This document shows, in pieces, positions 8,790 through 18,195 of a DNA stretch of 64,000 nt. Every line of letters begins with the position of its first letter. The stretch's first letter is position 1. This DNA is from Streptosporangium canum. GTDB lineage: Bacteria; Actinomycetota; Actinomycetes; Streptosporangiales; Streptosporangiaceae. The position numbers and the translations under genes are program-made. Where the stretch lies: positions 62,001 to 126,000 of the forward strand of contig NZ_FOQY01000019.1 in assembly GCF_900113865.1 (NCBI RefSeq), given 5' to 3'. The notes beneath the pieces are model-generated. The model was not told the DNA's origin, did not search any database, and saw nothing but the letters and a program-made list of their open reading frames with translations.

Positions 8790-11700
8790 GCTGCCACAGC
8801 GAACCGGAGACGGGCCAGGACGTACGGCGGTCCGCCCCCGACGGCCGGGACGCCGATCCCCGGCGGGCGGTCGCCGCGCTGGCCGCCTCCGCCCGGCCGT
8901 ACCTGCTGGGAGTGCGCCACCACAGTCCCGCGCTGGCCGTGGTCGTGCCCGCGCTGCTGGAGGCCGCCGGCACCGAGGTGGTCTGCGTCGAGCTGCCGGT
9001 GGACTTCCAGCCGTGGCTGGCGCACCTGGCCGACCCGGAGACCCTCGCGCCGGTCGCCCTCGCCGGGACCGACGGGGAGGGGAGGCTCGGTTTCTACCCT
9101 TTCGCCGACTTCTCCCCGGAGCTGGTGGCGATCCGCTGGGCCCGGGAGCGCGGAGCGGAGGTGATCTGTTGTGACCTCCCGCTGTCCGACCCCGGCTGGC
9201 ACGCGCCCGGCACGGCGCAGGAGTCCGTCACGGGGCACGCGCCCGGCACGGCGCAGGAGGCCGGCTCCGGCACGGGGCATGCGTCCGACACGGCGTACGC
9301 GTCCGGCTCCGGCACGGCGCAGGAGACCGGCGCGGTACGGCCCCCCGGCCCGGCTGGGCCGGCAGGTACGGGCCCGGATACGGACGTGGACGCGGTTCCG
9401 GCAGGTGCGGCCTCGCGGGGAACGTCCTTCGCCGCCGCGCTGGCCGCCTCGGGCACCGGCCGCGAGGGAGACGACATGTGGGACCGGGCCGTGGAGGTCC
9501 TCGCTCCCGGATGCGAACCCGAAGCGGTGCGCCGTGCCGCCCTCGGTGTCGGCTGGGCACTGCGCCGGGACGCCGAGGCCGCGGGCGGCGTGCCGGCCAG
9601 GGACATGGCGCGCGAGGCGCACATGCGCCGTGTCCTGGCGGACGCCGCGGCCGGCGGCCGTCGCGTCGCGGCGGTGGTCGGCGCCTTCCACGCTCCAGCG
9701 CTGATCATTCCCGACACCGCGGAGCCGGCGCGGGCCGGCATGGACGGCGCCGCCGCGTCGCCTGGTACGGCAGGCGGCCACGCGACATCCGGGCGACCGG
9801 CCACGGACGGCGCGGTCGCCTCCCCCCCGGCCGCCCCGTCTCCGGCCGCCCCGTCCGCACGCGCCGGCTCGCCGGCCGCCACCTCGCTCGTCCCCTACGC
9901 CTTCGACCTGCTCGACTCGCGATCCGGTTACCCGGCGGGGATCCGCGACCCCCGCTGGCAGCAGACGGTGTTCACGGCCGCCGGCGACCCGGACCGCGTC
10001 AGGGACGGCGCCGCCCGCGCGATCACCGGTCTGTGCCGGGAGCTCCGCTCCGCCGGGCACACCGCGGGCACCGGGGAGGCCGTCGAGACGCTGCGGCTCG
10101 CCTGCGATCTGGCGCGGCTGCGCGGCCTGCCCTCGCCGGGACGGGGCGAGCTGCTGGAAGCGGTGACGACCGTACTCGGCCAGGGCGAGCCCCTGGGCCG
10201 GGGGCGGGCCCTCGCCCGAGCCCTCGACGCGGTGTTCGTCGGCGCCGACCGTGGCCGGATCGCGCCCGGCACGCCACGTTCGGGACTCGGCCCCGCCGTC
10301 GAGGCAGATCTCGCCGCGCTCCGGCTCCCGTGCCCGGACAACCCCGAACGGCGTGAAGTACGCCTGGACCCGCTCCGTTCCGATCTGGACGCGCGCCGGG
10401 AGGTCGCGCTGCAACGCCTGCTGCTCTGCGGCGTCGGCTACGGCGAACCGGTCGAGGTGACCGGGACGGGTGACTCCACCGCGCTCACCACCAGGTGGCG
10501 GCTCTCCTGGACTCCCGCGGTCCCGGCACTGCTCGACCTGGCGGGCGTCCGCGGTGTCACCCTCGCCCAGGCCGCGGCCGGCACGCTGCGCGAGACCTTC
10601 CGCCGCGAGTCCGCCGAAGGGGGGCTCACCTGCGGCCTGATCCTCAGCGGCCTGCGCGCCGCGGCCCGCTGCGACCTGCCGGAACTGGTCGCCGACCGCC
10701 TCGCCGACGCAGCCGTCGCGCTCCCCGCCACCGCCACGCTCGCCGAACTGCTCGACGCTCTCGACCTGCTTGAGGCACTGCGCCGCGAACACCTTCCCGG
10801 CACCACGCCGGAGGGCCGCGAGCAGGCCGCCGAGCTGGCCGGCACCCTGCTGGAAGCCGCGGTCCGCGCGCTGCCGGGCCTGGCCGGCAGCGACCAGCCA
10901 CAGGACGCGGTCGCCCTGGTCGCCCTCGCCGCCCGGGCCGGTGAGGAGCGCCTCGGCCTGCGGATGGACGACACCCTGGCCGCGCTCGCGCGCACCGCTT
11001 CCCCCCTCATCCAGGGCGCGGCCCTGGCCGCCCGGGTCCTGCTCGACCTCGACGGCCCCGGCACTCTCGGAGCCCGGGCCGCCGGATGGGTCGGCGCCGC
11101 CACCGGCCCGGACGGCCGCCACCGCCTGAGCCGCCTGCTGACCGGCGTGCTCACGGCCGCCGGACCGCTGCTCCAGTCGGCGCCGGCGGCCCTCGACCCG
11201 CTCATGGACCGCGTCGACGGCCTCGCCGACCGGGAGTTCCTCGACCGGCTGCCGGCGCTGCGCGGGGGGTTCGACACCCTCACCCCCGCCGGCCGTACCC
11301 GGCTGCTGGGAGCCGTGTCCGAGCGTCTCGGAGACAGGCTCGACCTGGCGCTGAGCGCTCCGCCCGGGCTGCTCGCCCTGTGGCACGCCGCCGACTCCGC
11401 CGGGCTGGCCGCGCTGCGCGCGCTCCGGCTCCCCGTCTCCGTTCCCGCCCTGGTCGGCGCGTCATCCGACGCGCCGGAGCCACCCGTGCCGGACCGCCGG
11501 GCCGCACGGGACAGCGAGGAGGCGGAGGGCCCGCAGGCGTCGGCGCGGCCGGAGACGGGCGTGATGACGGAGGGTACGCCGACGCCACCGGAGACGGACG
11601 TGGTGACGGAGAGTACGCGGACGCCGACGCCGCCGGAGACGGGCGTGGTGACCGAGCCGGATCACGGCGCCCGGCGGAGGTTCACGCCGGCCGACCGGTG

Positions 11701-12805
11701 GCGGCTGCTGCTCGGCAGGGAGCCAGAGCGGCTCCCGGCGGGCGCCCGCTCCTACGCGCGCGCGTTGGACGAGCTGTACGGGACGGGCCGGGGTGAAGGC
11801 GCGGACCACTTCGGGCAGGGCTCCGGGGAAGGGGGCGACTCCGGCGGACGGGGAGACTCCTTCCCCACCGCTCGCGAGTGGGCCGAGGAGCTGGAGGTCC
11901 TTTTCGGGACCGAGGTGCGCGAGGAGGTGCTGGCCCGGGCCGCCGACGCCGGACGGACCGACGTGCTCACCGAACTCGATCCGGCCGCGGTGCGGCCATC
12001 CGTCGAGCTGCTGACCTCCGTGCTGACCCTGGCGGGAGGCCTGCCCGAGCAGCGGCTCGCCAAGCTCCGGCCACTCGTGCGCCGTCTGGTCGCCGAGCTC
12101 ACCCGGGAGCTCGCGACCCGGCTGCGGCCCGCCCTGAGCGGGCTGGCGACGCCGCGTCCGACGCGCCGTCCGGGCGGCCGGCTCGACCTGCCGCGCACCC
12201 TGCGGGCCAACCTGCCGTACACGCGTCGCATGGGCGACGGCCGGCTCGTGGTCGTCCCGGAGCGGCCGGTGTTCAGCACCCGCGCCCGCCGGGAGGCCGA
12301 CTGGCGGCTGATCCTCGTGGTCGACGTGTCCGGCTCGATGGAGGCCTCGGTGGTCTGGTCCGCGTTGACCGCCGCGGTGCTGGCGGGCGTGCCGACGCTC
12401 TCCACCCACTTCCTGTCGTTCTCCACAGAGGTGATCGACCTGACGGACCGGGTTACCGACCCGCTCTCCCTGCTGCTCGAGGTGCGGGTCGGCGGTGGAA
12501 CGCACATCGCCGCGGGGCTCGCCCACGCCCGCTCGCTGGTCACCGTGCCGAGCCGTACGCTCGTCGTGGTCGTCAGCGACTTCGAGGAGGGCTACCCGAT
12601 CGGAGGCCTGCTCGGCGAGGTCCGCTCCCTGGCCGGGTCCGGTGTCCACCTGATGGGGTGCGCCGCCCTGGACGACAGCGGCGTTCCCCGCTACTCGCTC
12701 CCCGTCGCCCAGCAGCTCGTCGCGGCCGGCATGCCCGTCGCCGCCCTCAGCCCGCTCGCCCTCGCCCGATGGGTGGGCGACCGCCTCCGCGGAGAGTCCC
12801 GGTGA
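8786..12805 (+). CDS. DUF5682-VWA fusion protein (YehM+YehP-like)
   Basis: TTG 8786 overlaps the ATPase stop (TTGA) and gives 1339 aa. The N-terminal part (about 25-890) is DUF5682-like, beginning with YLLGVRHHSPALA and containing VCVELPVDFQPWL and VGAFHAPALI. A low-complexity insertion with imperfect 13-residue repeats (HAPGTAQE) sits at about 138-190. A linker with three PET(G/D)V(M/V)TE repeats (about 926-962) leads to the C-terminal VWA domain. That domain has an intact MIDAS start, DVSGS at 1180-1184, GGTHIAAGL later, and VVVSDFEEG. In E. coli the corresponding YehM and YehP are separate proteins. The VWA half probably binds the MoxR partner through Mg2+. Confidence 0.8.
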   Translation: MSCHSEPETGQDVRRSAPDGRDADPRRAVAALAASARPYLLGVRHHSPALAVVVPALLEAAGTEVVCVELPVDFQPWLAHLADPETLAPVALAGTDGEGRLGFYPFADFSPELVAIRWARERGAEVICCDLPLSDPGWHAPGTAQESVTGHAPGTAQEAGSGTGHASDTAYASGSGTAQETGAVRPPGPAGPAGTGPDTDVDAVPAGAASRGTSFAAALAASGTGREGDDMWDRAVEVLAPGCEPEAVRRAALGVGWALRRDAEAAGGVPARDMAREAHMRRVLADAAAGGRRVAAVVGAFHAPALIIPDTAEPARAGMDGAAASPGTAGGHATSGRPATDGAVASPPAAPSPAAPSARAGSPAATSLVPYAFDLLDSRSGYPAGIRDPRWQQTVFTAAGDPDRVRDGAARAITGLCRELRSAGHTAGTGEAVETLRLACDLARLRGLPSPGRGELLEAVTTVLGQGEPLGRGRALARALDAVFVGADRGRIAPGTPRSGLGPAVEADLAALRLPCPDNPERREVRLDPLRSDLDARREVALQRLLLCGVGYGEPVEVTGTGDSTALTTRWRLSWTPAVPALLDLAGVRGVTLAQAAAGTLRETFRRESAEGGLTCGLILSGLRAAARCDLPELVADRLADAAVALPATATLAELLDALDLLEALRREHLPGTTPEGREQAAELAGTLLEAAVRALPGLAGSDQPQDAVALVALAARAGEERLGLRMDDTLAALARTASPLIQGAALAARVLLDLDGPGTLGARAAGWVGAATGPDGRHRLSRLLTGVLTAAGPLLQSAPAALDPLMDRVDGLADREFLDRLPALRGGFDTLTPAGRTRLLGAVSERLGDRLDLALSAPPGLLALWHAADSAGLAALRALRLPVSVPALVGASSDAPEPPVPDRRAARDSEEAEGPQASARPETGVMTEGTPTPPETDVVTESTRTPTPPETGVVTEPDHGARRRFTPADRWRLLLGREPERLPAGARSYARALDELYGTGRGEGADHFGQGSGEGGDSGGRGDSFPTAREWAEELEVLFGTEVREEVLARAADAGRTDVLTELDPAAVRPSVELLTSVLTLAGGLPEQRLAKLRPLVRRLVAELTRELATRLRPALSGLATPRPTRRPGGRLDLPRTLRANLPYTRRMGDGRLVVVPERPVFSTRARREADWRLILVVDVSGSMEASVVWSALTAAVLAGVPTLSTHFLSFSTEVIDLTDRVTDPLSLLLEVRVGGGTHIAAGLAHARSLVTVPSRTLVVVVSDFEEGYPIGGLLGEVRSLAGSGVHLMGCAALDDSGVPRYSLPVAQQLVAAGMPVAALSPLALARWVGDRLRGESR

Positions 12806-14751
12806 ATTCCCCCACATCAACCGTCCCCCCGGCCGGACAGCTCCCGCCGGCGGCACCGCACGTGGTCGCCGCCGCCGTCGAGGGTCTCACCTCCAGGCTC
12901 CGCAAGAAGCTGGACGCGGCGATCGAGCAGTATGCCGCCACGCCCGCCGTCGCCGATGGCGGGAACATCCGGATCAGCTGTGGCGAGGACGCGGTGGTCA
13001 CCCTCTCGCCGGGGGCGTCCGGCGCGATCGCCGACGACGGCCAGGCGTGCTGCAGCTGCCTCCTGGCGCCACGCTGCCTGCATCGCGCGGCCGTGCTCAG
13101 CGCCTGCCCGGTGGCCGACGCCGACGCCGGTACGGACGCCGGCGCCGGCGCGGCCGGCACGACCACGGGACCCACTGCCGCGCAGGTGGCGGCGGCCTCG
13201 GGCCTGTGGGCCGCCGCCGCCGCGACGCTGTCGGCCGGGGTGCCCGCGGCCGGCGCGGTGCCCCAGGCGGAGCTGCTCAGGGCCGCTCACACCGCGCGTC
13301 TGGCCGGGCTGCCCAGGGCCGAGGCCGCCGCCCTGCGCGTCGTCCGCGGCCTGCGGGCGGCGCGTGACCGCCACGACGGCCACCGCCTCGCCGACCTGGT
13401 GGCCGCCCTGCGCGAGCTCCTGCTCGTCGCGGGCAGGCTGGCGGCGGCCGACCCCGACCCGGCGCTGGTCGGCAGCGTCCGCCGGAGCTACCAGCCCGGC
13501 GGGAGCCTGCGTGTCCACGGCGTCTTCCGGGAGCCGGTGATCAGCGGCACCGGCTACGGAGGTGTGGTCACCCATCTCGTCACGGAGGACGGCCGCTGGT
13601 TCTCGGTGGCCGACGTCAAGCCGGGCGGGCCGGCCCGCGCCCGTGGCGCCGCCACCGCGCCCGTCGCCATCGGCCCGGCCATGCTGAACCACGCGCAGCT
13701 GGCGCGGTCGGGACTGCTGATCGCCGGCGCGACGATCTCGCCGGACGGCCGTCTGGGCGCGGGCGGCGGCGTGCGCGCCACCCCGATCGACGGCATGTCG
13801 TGGACGGCGGGACCGCTGGCCGCCCTGTTCGCCCGACCGCTGGCGGAGGCGGTCGGCGCGCGGCTCTCCGGGCAGGTCTGGAACGAGTCGGAAGCCGCGG
13901 AGCGAGCCAACGAGCCGGTCGGGTGCGATCTGATGATCGTCGGCGCCGCGGGTGATCACGTACTCGCCCGTGAGCTGCTGCCCGCCGGAGTGCCGTCGGA
14001 GAGATCCGAGTCGGAAGACGACGGCCCTGCGCGGCGGCCGTCGCCCGCCGGAGCGCCATCGGAGGGATCCGATCCGGCGGACGACGATCCGGCGCGGCGT
14101 CCGCCGCCGGTCGTGCGGCCTGACGGCCCGCTGATCCGGCTCATTCCGGCCGCCTCCCATCCGGACCTGGCCCACGTCGCCAACCTGCGGCAGCTCGCGT
14201 CCCGGCCCGGCACCCTCGTACGGGTGGTCGGCAGGCTGGATCCCGACCGGGCGGCCACCCTGCGCCCGCTCGCGATCGGGCCGGTGCCCGGGGCCGAGGC
14301 GACGCTGCGTCTTCCCGCCGGATGGCAGGGCCGTGCCGACCTCGGGTACGACCGCCTGCAGGGCTCTCATCTCCCGCCGCACGACGCCTGTGCGCCGTGG
14401 CAGGCGGCCTCCGAGGCGGACGTGGACCCGGTGGCCGGCGCCCCTCTGTGGCGGGTCCGCCGGCTGGTCGAGCTGGCCGTCGCCGGAGGACGGCGGGCGG
14501 TCGCCGAACACGCGCGCGGCGGTGACTCCCATGCCCAAGGGGCCCCGCTGCGCCGGGCGGGGTTCGAGGCCGCCGCCGAACTGGCCGCCGCGCTCACCGC
14601 CGAGGCCGACCGCCGGAGCCGCGACGTGTTCGGACGGTCGACGGATTCCGGTCCCGACGGGTACGCCTGGGCATGGCTGGCGGCCGCGATCCACCTCGCC
14701 GCCGCGGACCAGGCACTGGTCCAGGCGTCCTGGAACGCCGGCCGGGTTTGA
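12802..14751 (+). CDS. SWIM zinc-finger protein (YehQ-like)
   Basis: The 649-aa protein starts at GTG 12802, overlapping the VWA stop (GTGA). A SWIM-type zinc site is clear: C84-x-C86-x5-C92-x-H94, preceded by a strand segment typical of this fold (INISCGEDAVVTLSPG-like, with G-x-C before it). SWIM domains bind DNA or protein. The remainder (about 130-640) is alpha/beta with a Pro/Ser-rich acidic insertion near 395-435 that repeats an S-E-R/G-S-(D/E) pattern. It is the last gene of the operon; a perfect GC hairpin follows. The exact role of YehQ-like proteins is unknown. Confidence 0.8.
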   Translation: MNSPTSTVPPAGQLPPAAPHVVAAAVEGLTSRLRKKLDAAIEQYAATPAVADGGNIRISCGEDAVVTLSPGASGAIADDGQACCSCLLAPRCLHRAAVLSACPVADADAGTDAGAGAAGTTTGPTAAQVAAASGLWAAAAATLSAGVPAAGAVPQAELLRAAHTARLAGLPRAEAAALRVVRGLRAARDRHDGHRLADLVAALRELLLVAGRLAAADPDPALVGSVRRSYQPGGSLRVHGVFREPVISGTGYGGVVTHLVTEDGRWFSVADVKPGGPARARGAATAPVAIGPAMLNHAQLARSGLLIAGATISPDGRLGAGGGVRATPIDGMSWTAGPLAALFARPLAEAVGARLSGQVWNESEAAERANEPVGCDLMIVGAAGDHVLARELLPAGVPSERSESEDDGPARRPSPAGAPSEGSDPADDDPARRPPPVVRPDGPLIRLIPAASHPDLAHVANLRQLASRPGTLVRVVGRLDPDRAATLRPLAIGPVPGAEATLRLPAGWQGRADLGYDRLQGSHLPPHDACAPWQAASEADVDPVAGAPLWRVRRLVELAVAGGRRAVAEHARGGDSHAQGAPLRRAGFEAAAELAAALTAEADRRSRDVFGRSTDSGPDGYAWAWLAAAIHLAAADQALVQASWNAGRV

Positions 14752-14767
14752 GGGCCGGCTTAGCGAG

Positions 14768-14795
14768 CCCCGCCGGGATCCTCTTCCCGGCGGGG
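14768..14795 (+). terminator. Perfect 10-bp GC hairpin after the YehL-type operon
   Basis: CCCCGCCGGG (14768-14777) and CCCGGCGGGG (14786-14795) pair perfectly around an 8-nt loop, 17 bp after the SWIM gene stop. No U tract follows, which is usual for I-shaped actinobacterial terminators. Confidence 0.7.
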
Positions 14796-14879
14796 CGGGG
14801 ATGATCACGGCGAGGTGATCAGAACCACATTCGGTCTGTACGGCTTGCACCCGGCCCTTCCAGGAGAGAGTCTCAGCCC

Positions 14880-16040
14880 ATGCCTGACGACCGTCCGTAC
14901 GACATCGTGCTCTTCGGCGCCACCGGGTTCACCGGCGCGCTGAGCGCGCAGTATCTCGCGCGCAACGCCGCTCCCGGCTGCCGCTGGGCACTGGCGGGTC
15001 GCAGCCGGGCCAAGCTCGAAGCGGTCAGGGAGCGCATCGGCCTGCCCGAGCTGCCGCTGCTCCACGCCGATGTGACGGATCCGGCCTCCCTGGCGCGGAT
15101 CGCCGGGCAGGCCAGGGTCGTCGCCACCACCGTGGGCCCCTACGTCGCCTACGGCGAGCCGCTCGTGGCCGCCTGCGCCGCCGCGGGCACCCACTACGCC
15201 GACATCACCGGCGAGCCGGAGTTCGTCGACCTCATGTTCGCCCGGCACCATGAGAGGGCCCGGCAGAGCGGGGCGAAGATCGTGCACGCCTGCGGGTTCG
15301 ACTCCGTCCCGCACGATCTCGGCGCCTACTTCACCGTCAACCGGCTCCCCGAAGGGGTGCCGATCGAGGTGAGCGGGTTCATCCGGGGGAACGGCAGGCC
15401 CTCGGGCGGCACCGTCCACTCCGCCCTCGCGGCGGTCTCCCGGGCCCGGCAGACCGCTCGGGCCGCGCTCGCCCGGCGCGAGGTCGAAGTACGGCCCACC
15501 GGCCGGCGGGCGCGTGGCACCGCCGGAACGCCCCGGTACGTGGGGGGCTGGGCCCTGCCGCTGCCCACGATCGACCCGCAGATCGTGGCGCGCTCGGCCC
15601 GCGCGCTGGAGCGCTACGGCCCCGACTTCACCTACCGCCACCACATCGCCGTCAGGCGGCTGCCCGCCGCGCTGGGGCTCGCGGCCGGTGCCGGCGCCCT
15701 CGTCGCGCTCGCCCAGATCCCCCCGGTCCGCTCCTGGCTGCTCGGCCGGATCTCGCCCGGCGACGGACCCACCCCCGAGCAGCGGGCCGGGAGCTGGTTC
15801 AAGGTCACCTTCCTCGGCCGGGGCGGCGGCGAGCGCGTCGTCACCGAGGTCGCGGGCGGCGACCCCGGCTACGACGAGACCGCCAAGATGCTCGCCGAGT
15901 CGGCGCTCTGCCTCGCCTTCGACGACCTGCCGCCGGTCTCCGGCCAGGTCACCACGGCCGTGGCGATGGGAGACGCGCTGATCGAGCGGCTCCGGCGGGC
16001 GGGCATCACCTTCACCGTGCTGAGCCGCTCGCCGAAGTAG
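14880..16040 (+). CDS. Saccharopine dehydrogenase-like NADP-binding protein (trans-acting enoyl reductase family)
   Basis: The 386-aa protein begins YDIVLFGATGFTGALSAQYLA, a GATGFTG Rossmann loop for NAD(P) at about residues 13-19, followed by WALAGRSRAKLE. Conserved blocks of the family follow: VVATTVGPYVAYGEPLVAACAAAGTHYADITGE and IVHACGFDSVPHDLG. This matches the mycobacterial Rv2449c/Rv2953 group, in which Rv2953 reduces enoyl intermediates of phenolic glycolipid synthesis. A hydrophobic stretch around 265-290 could anchor it to membrane. It appears monocistronic. The substrate here is unknown. Its last about 17 codons have a near-copy at 22003-22052. Confidence 0.85.
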   Translation: MPDDRPYDIVLFGATGFTGALSAQYLARNAAPGCRWALAGRSRAKLEAVRERIGLPELPLLHADVTDPASLARIAGQARVVATTVGPYVAYGEPLVAACAAAGTHYADITGEPEFVDLMFARHHERARQSGAKIVHACGFDSVPHDLGAYFTVNRLPEGVPIEVSGFIRGNGRPSGGTVHSALAAVSRARQTARAALARREVEVRPTGRRARGTAGTPRYVGGWALPLPTIDPQIVARSARALERYGPDFTYRHHIAVRRLPAALGLAAGAGALVALAQIPPVRSWLLGRISPGDGPTPEQRAGSWFKVTFLGRGGGERVVTEVAGGDPGYDETAKMLAESALCLAFDDLPPVSGQVTTAVAMGDALIERLRRAGITFTVLSRSPK

Positions 16041-16073
16041 GCCCGCACGCGGGCTCGTACGGCGGCGGCGTCC

Positions 16074-16140
16074 CTGCCCACCCGTCCGCCCGTCCGCCCG
16101 TTCGCTTGCCCGCCTGCGTGTCTGTCCGTCCGCCCGCCTG
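16074..16140. repeat. Pyrimidine-rich simple repeat (CCGCCCGT-type)
   Basis: The stretch is an imperfect array of CCCGTCCG/CCGCCCG/GCCTG units with almost no purine other than single G residues. It lies between two convergently unrelated plus-strand genes and shows no open frame or hairpin. It looks like slippage-derived low complexity. Confidence 0.6.
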
Positions 16141-16301
16141 CTCGAAGTCCGGGGCCGGGGTGTCCGCGCTCGTCCGCCTCACGGTGCCATCCGTACAGAT
16201 TCGGAAAGTCGCCCTCCGTTCATGGGCACAAGACGGATCTCGCGGGCTTCTCAGCACTTATGATCATTTCAATCATCCCGGGACAGTGAGGAAGGACTCC
16301 T

Positions 16302-17105
16302 GTGGCGGACAAGCCGAATGAGCGGAACGCCGGCATCGACACGACCCGGCCCAGCATCGCCAGGGCCTACGACGTCGTCCTCAACGGCAAGGACAACTTC
16401 GAGGTCGACCGCGCCTTCGTCGCCGAGATCGTGAAGGTCATCCCCGAGATCTACGACGTGGCGGCCTACAACCGGCAGATCCTCGGCCGGGGGGTGCGCT
16501 TCCTGTCCGGCCAGGGCGTCACCCAGTTCGTCGACCTCGGCTCGGGGCTGCCGACGGAGGAGAACACCCACCAGGTCGCGCAGCGCGCCAACCCGGAGTC
16601 GCGGGTCGTCTACGTCGACAACGACCCGATGGTGCTGGCCCACGGCCGGGCGCTGCTCGCGGAGAACGACCGCACGGCGGTCATCACCTCCGACCTGCGC
16701 GACACCGAGGCCATCCTCTCCGACCCGGCTTTCAAGAGCCTCATCGACCTCGGCCGCCCGGTGGCCGTGATGCTGGTCGGCATCCTGCACCACCTGCACG
16801 ACGACGAGGACCCCCGGGCGATCGTCGAGGCCTACATGGCGGCGGTCCCGTCGGGCAGCTACCTGTTCATCACCCACTTCTGCGCCTCCACCCAGGAGTC
16901 GCGCGACGCCGAGCAGAAGTATCTCGCGCTGCTGGGCACCGGCCGGTTCCGGACGCCGGAGGAGATCACCGCCTTCTTCGACGGCTTCGAGCTCCTCGAA
17001 CCGGGTGTCGTCCCCCTGCCCCTGTGGCGGCCCGAGGGACCCGTCCCCGGGAGGCTCACGGTGGGCCAGCAGCTCATGTACGGCGGGATCGCCTACAAGC
17101 GATAA
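16302..17105 (+). CDS. SAM-dependent methyltransferase, DUF574/Methyltransf_19 family
   Basis: The 267-aa protein starts with GTG 16302 behind GAGGAAGGA (about 6 nt spacing). It shows the family signature: ARAYDVVLNGKDNFEVDR near the N-terminus, then the SAM site QFVDLGSGLPTEENTHQVA, an acidic residue ending beta-2 in VVYVDNDPMVLAHGRALL, and VAVMLVGILHHLHDDEDP. This family is greatly expanded in Streptomyces and relatives and is often close to regulators; natural substrates are largely unknown. It lies alone here, 24 bp from the convergent minus-strand pair. Confidence 0.9.
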   Translation: MADKPNERNAGIDTTRPSIARAYDVVLNGKDNFEVDRAFVAEIVKVIPEIYDVAAYNRQILGRGVRFLSGQGVTQFVDLGSGLPTEENTHQVAQRANPESRVVYVDNDPMVLAHGRALLAENDRTAVITSDLRDTEAILSDPAFKSLIDLGRPVAVMLVGILHHLHDDEDPRAIVEAYMAAVPSGSYLFITHFCASTQESRDAEQKYLALLGTGRFRTPEEITAFFDGFELLEPGVVPLPLWRPEGPVPGRLTVGQQLMYGGIAYKR

Positions 17106-17129
17106 CCCCGGTTCATGGAGCTCGAACCG

Positions 17130-17492
17130 TCAGGATGACCGCGGAACCGGGCTGAGGCGCTCGGCGAGGACACGCACCTCATCATGGAGAGTGCGCAGCT
17201 CACCGACTGTCGGGTTGAATCCGTAGCCGTGGTAGTGGCAGGCGGCGCTGAGCGCGGCCCACGCTCCTGAGGCACGTCTGGCGGTGGCCTCATCGGCATA
17301 CTCCGCCAGGCAGAGCACCTGCGTCCGCACGCGACATCGCTCCACTCCCGGCTGGGTGTGACGCCAGAAGTCGCACACGCATGCCTCCAGCGCCTGCCGG
17401 AGCAGGAACGCGGTCGTCCGCGTCCACGGCCCCGAGCCCTCGGAGCGGAGAACCGTGTCGGCGTCGTCGAGCAGACGCGTGTAGGTCGGCAT
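17130..17492 (-). CDS. Small helical partner protein of an AAA ATPase pair
   Basis: The 120-aa protein (LLDDADTVL, FLLRQALEACVCDFW, RVRTQVLCLAEY, ASGAWAALSAACHYHGYGFNPTVGELRTLHDEV) is all-helical. It resembles the small downstream partner that accompanies an SMC-like AAA ATPase in many actinomycetes; I recall this pair as a family pattern without a proven function. Here it is intact and begins 1 bp after the stop of the truncated ATPase gene. With its partner gone it may be non-functional or act alone. Confidence 0.65.
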   Translation of the reverse strand: MPTYTRLLDDADTVLRSEGSGPWTRTTAFLLRQALEACVCDFWRHTQPGVERCRVRTQVLCLAEYADEATARRASGAWAALSAACHYHGYGFNPTVGELRTLHDEVRVLAERLSPVPRSS

Positions 17493-17493
17493 G

Positions 17494-17886
17494 TCAGTTC
17501 ACCTCGCGCAGATGCCTGGCCAGCTTGGTCACGTACTCGATCGGGTCCTTTCCGGTGCCGCGGAAAGCGGCCTCGAAGGCTCCCTGGGTGTGGGCACCCC
17601 TGTTGCAGGCCCGGAACACGTCCCCGGCCCACCCGCCGACGTTGTCGTTGAGCCAGCCGACCACCTCGTTCGACTCGACACCAAGGGCCACGGCGGCGAT
17701 GGCCGACGACCGGCGCGCCTCGGAGATGCGCCGTTCGACCGCGTCGTGGTCGGCGTCGGCGGTCAGCAGCCGTCGCCGGGCCATCTCGACGAAGGCGCTC
17801 TCCAGCGCCACCCGGCACAGACCGGGCAGGACGGCGGGCGCCACGCCGGCCGGGAGCCGCGGGTCGCCCAGGACGCTTGGAGGTCT
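17494..17886 (-). pseudogene. C-terminal relic of an SMC-like AAA ATPase
   Basis: Reading the minus strand, about 130 residues look genuine: PAGVAPAVLPGLCRVALESAF, ARRRLLTADADHDAVERRISEARR, VVGWLNDNVGGWAGDVFRACNRGAH and DPIEYVTKLARHLREVN. These match the C-terminal helical region of large actinobacterial AAA ATPases that pair with the small protein downstream. The open frame continues to 18072, but upstream of about 17886 the translation becomes Arg/Pro-rich and unlike a protein, and no Walker motifs exist on either strand. The ATPase core has therefore been deleted and only the tail remains. Confidence 0.65.
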
Positions 17887-18195
17887 CGCCGGGCGACCTG
17901 TGCCGGGGCGAGGGGCGGCCCGGAGGCGATGCGCCGGAGCCTCGGGTGCCGTGTCGCTCCTGATGGCCCCTGTTGTCGGGGTGGCTCGGGAATCTCGTTT
18001 CCGGCGATCCCGATGTCGCGTAAGAACCTTGTTTCCCGTGTCTCCGTGAGAGCAGCGCTCTGCGAATAACATCGGAGCGGACGAAGATCAAGTCTTGCGA
18101 GCATTGATTGCGATAGTCACCATATGACGGGTGACATGCTCTGTTCATGACTTTTCGGGTCAGGAAAACGCTTCGATTCCCCAGGAGGGCGATTA

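Noticed and set aside
17494-18072. Full 192-aa protein for the whole open frame.
   Set aside because: Residues upstream of about 17886 are low-complexity Arg/Pro sequence, and homologues are much longer ATPases; a truncated relic explains it better.
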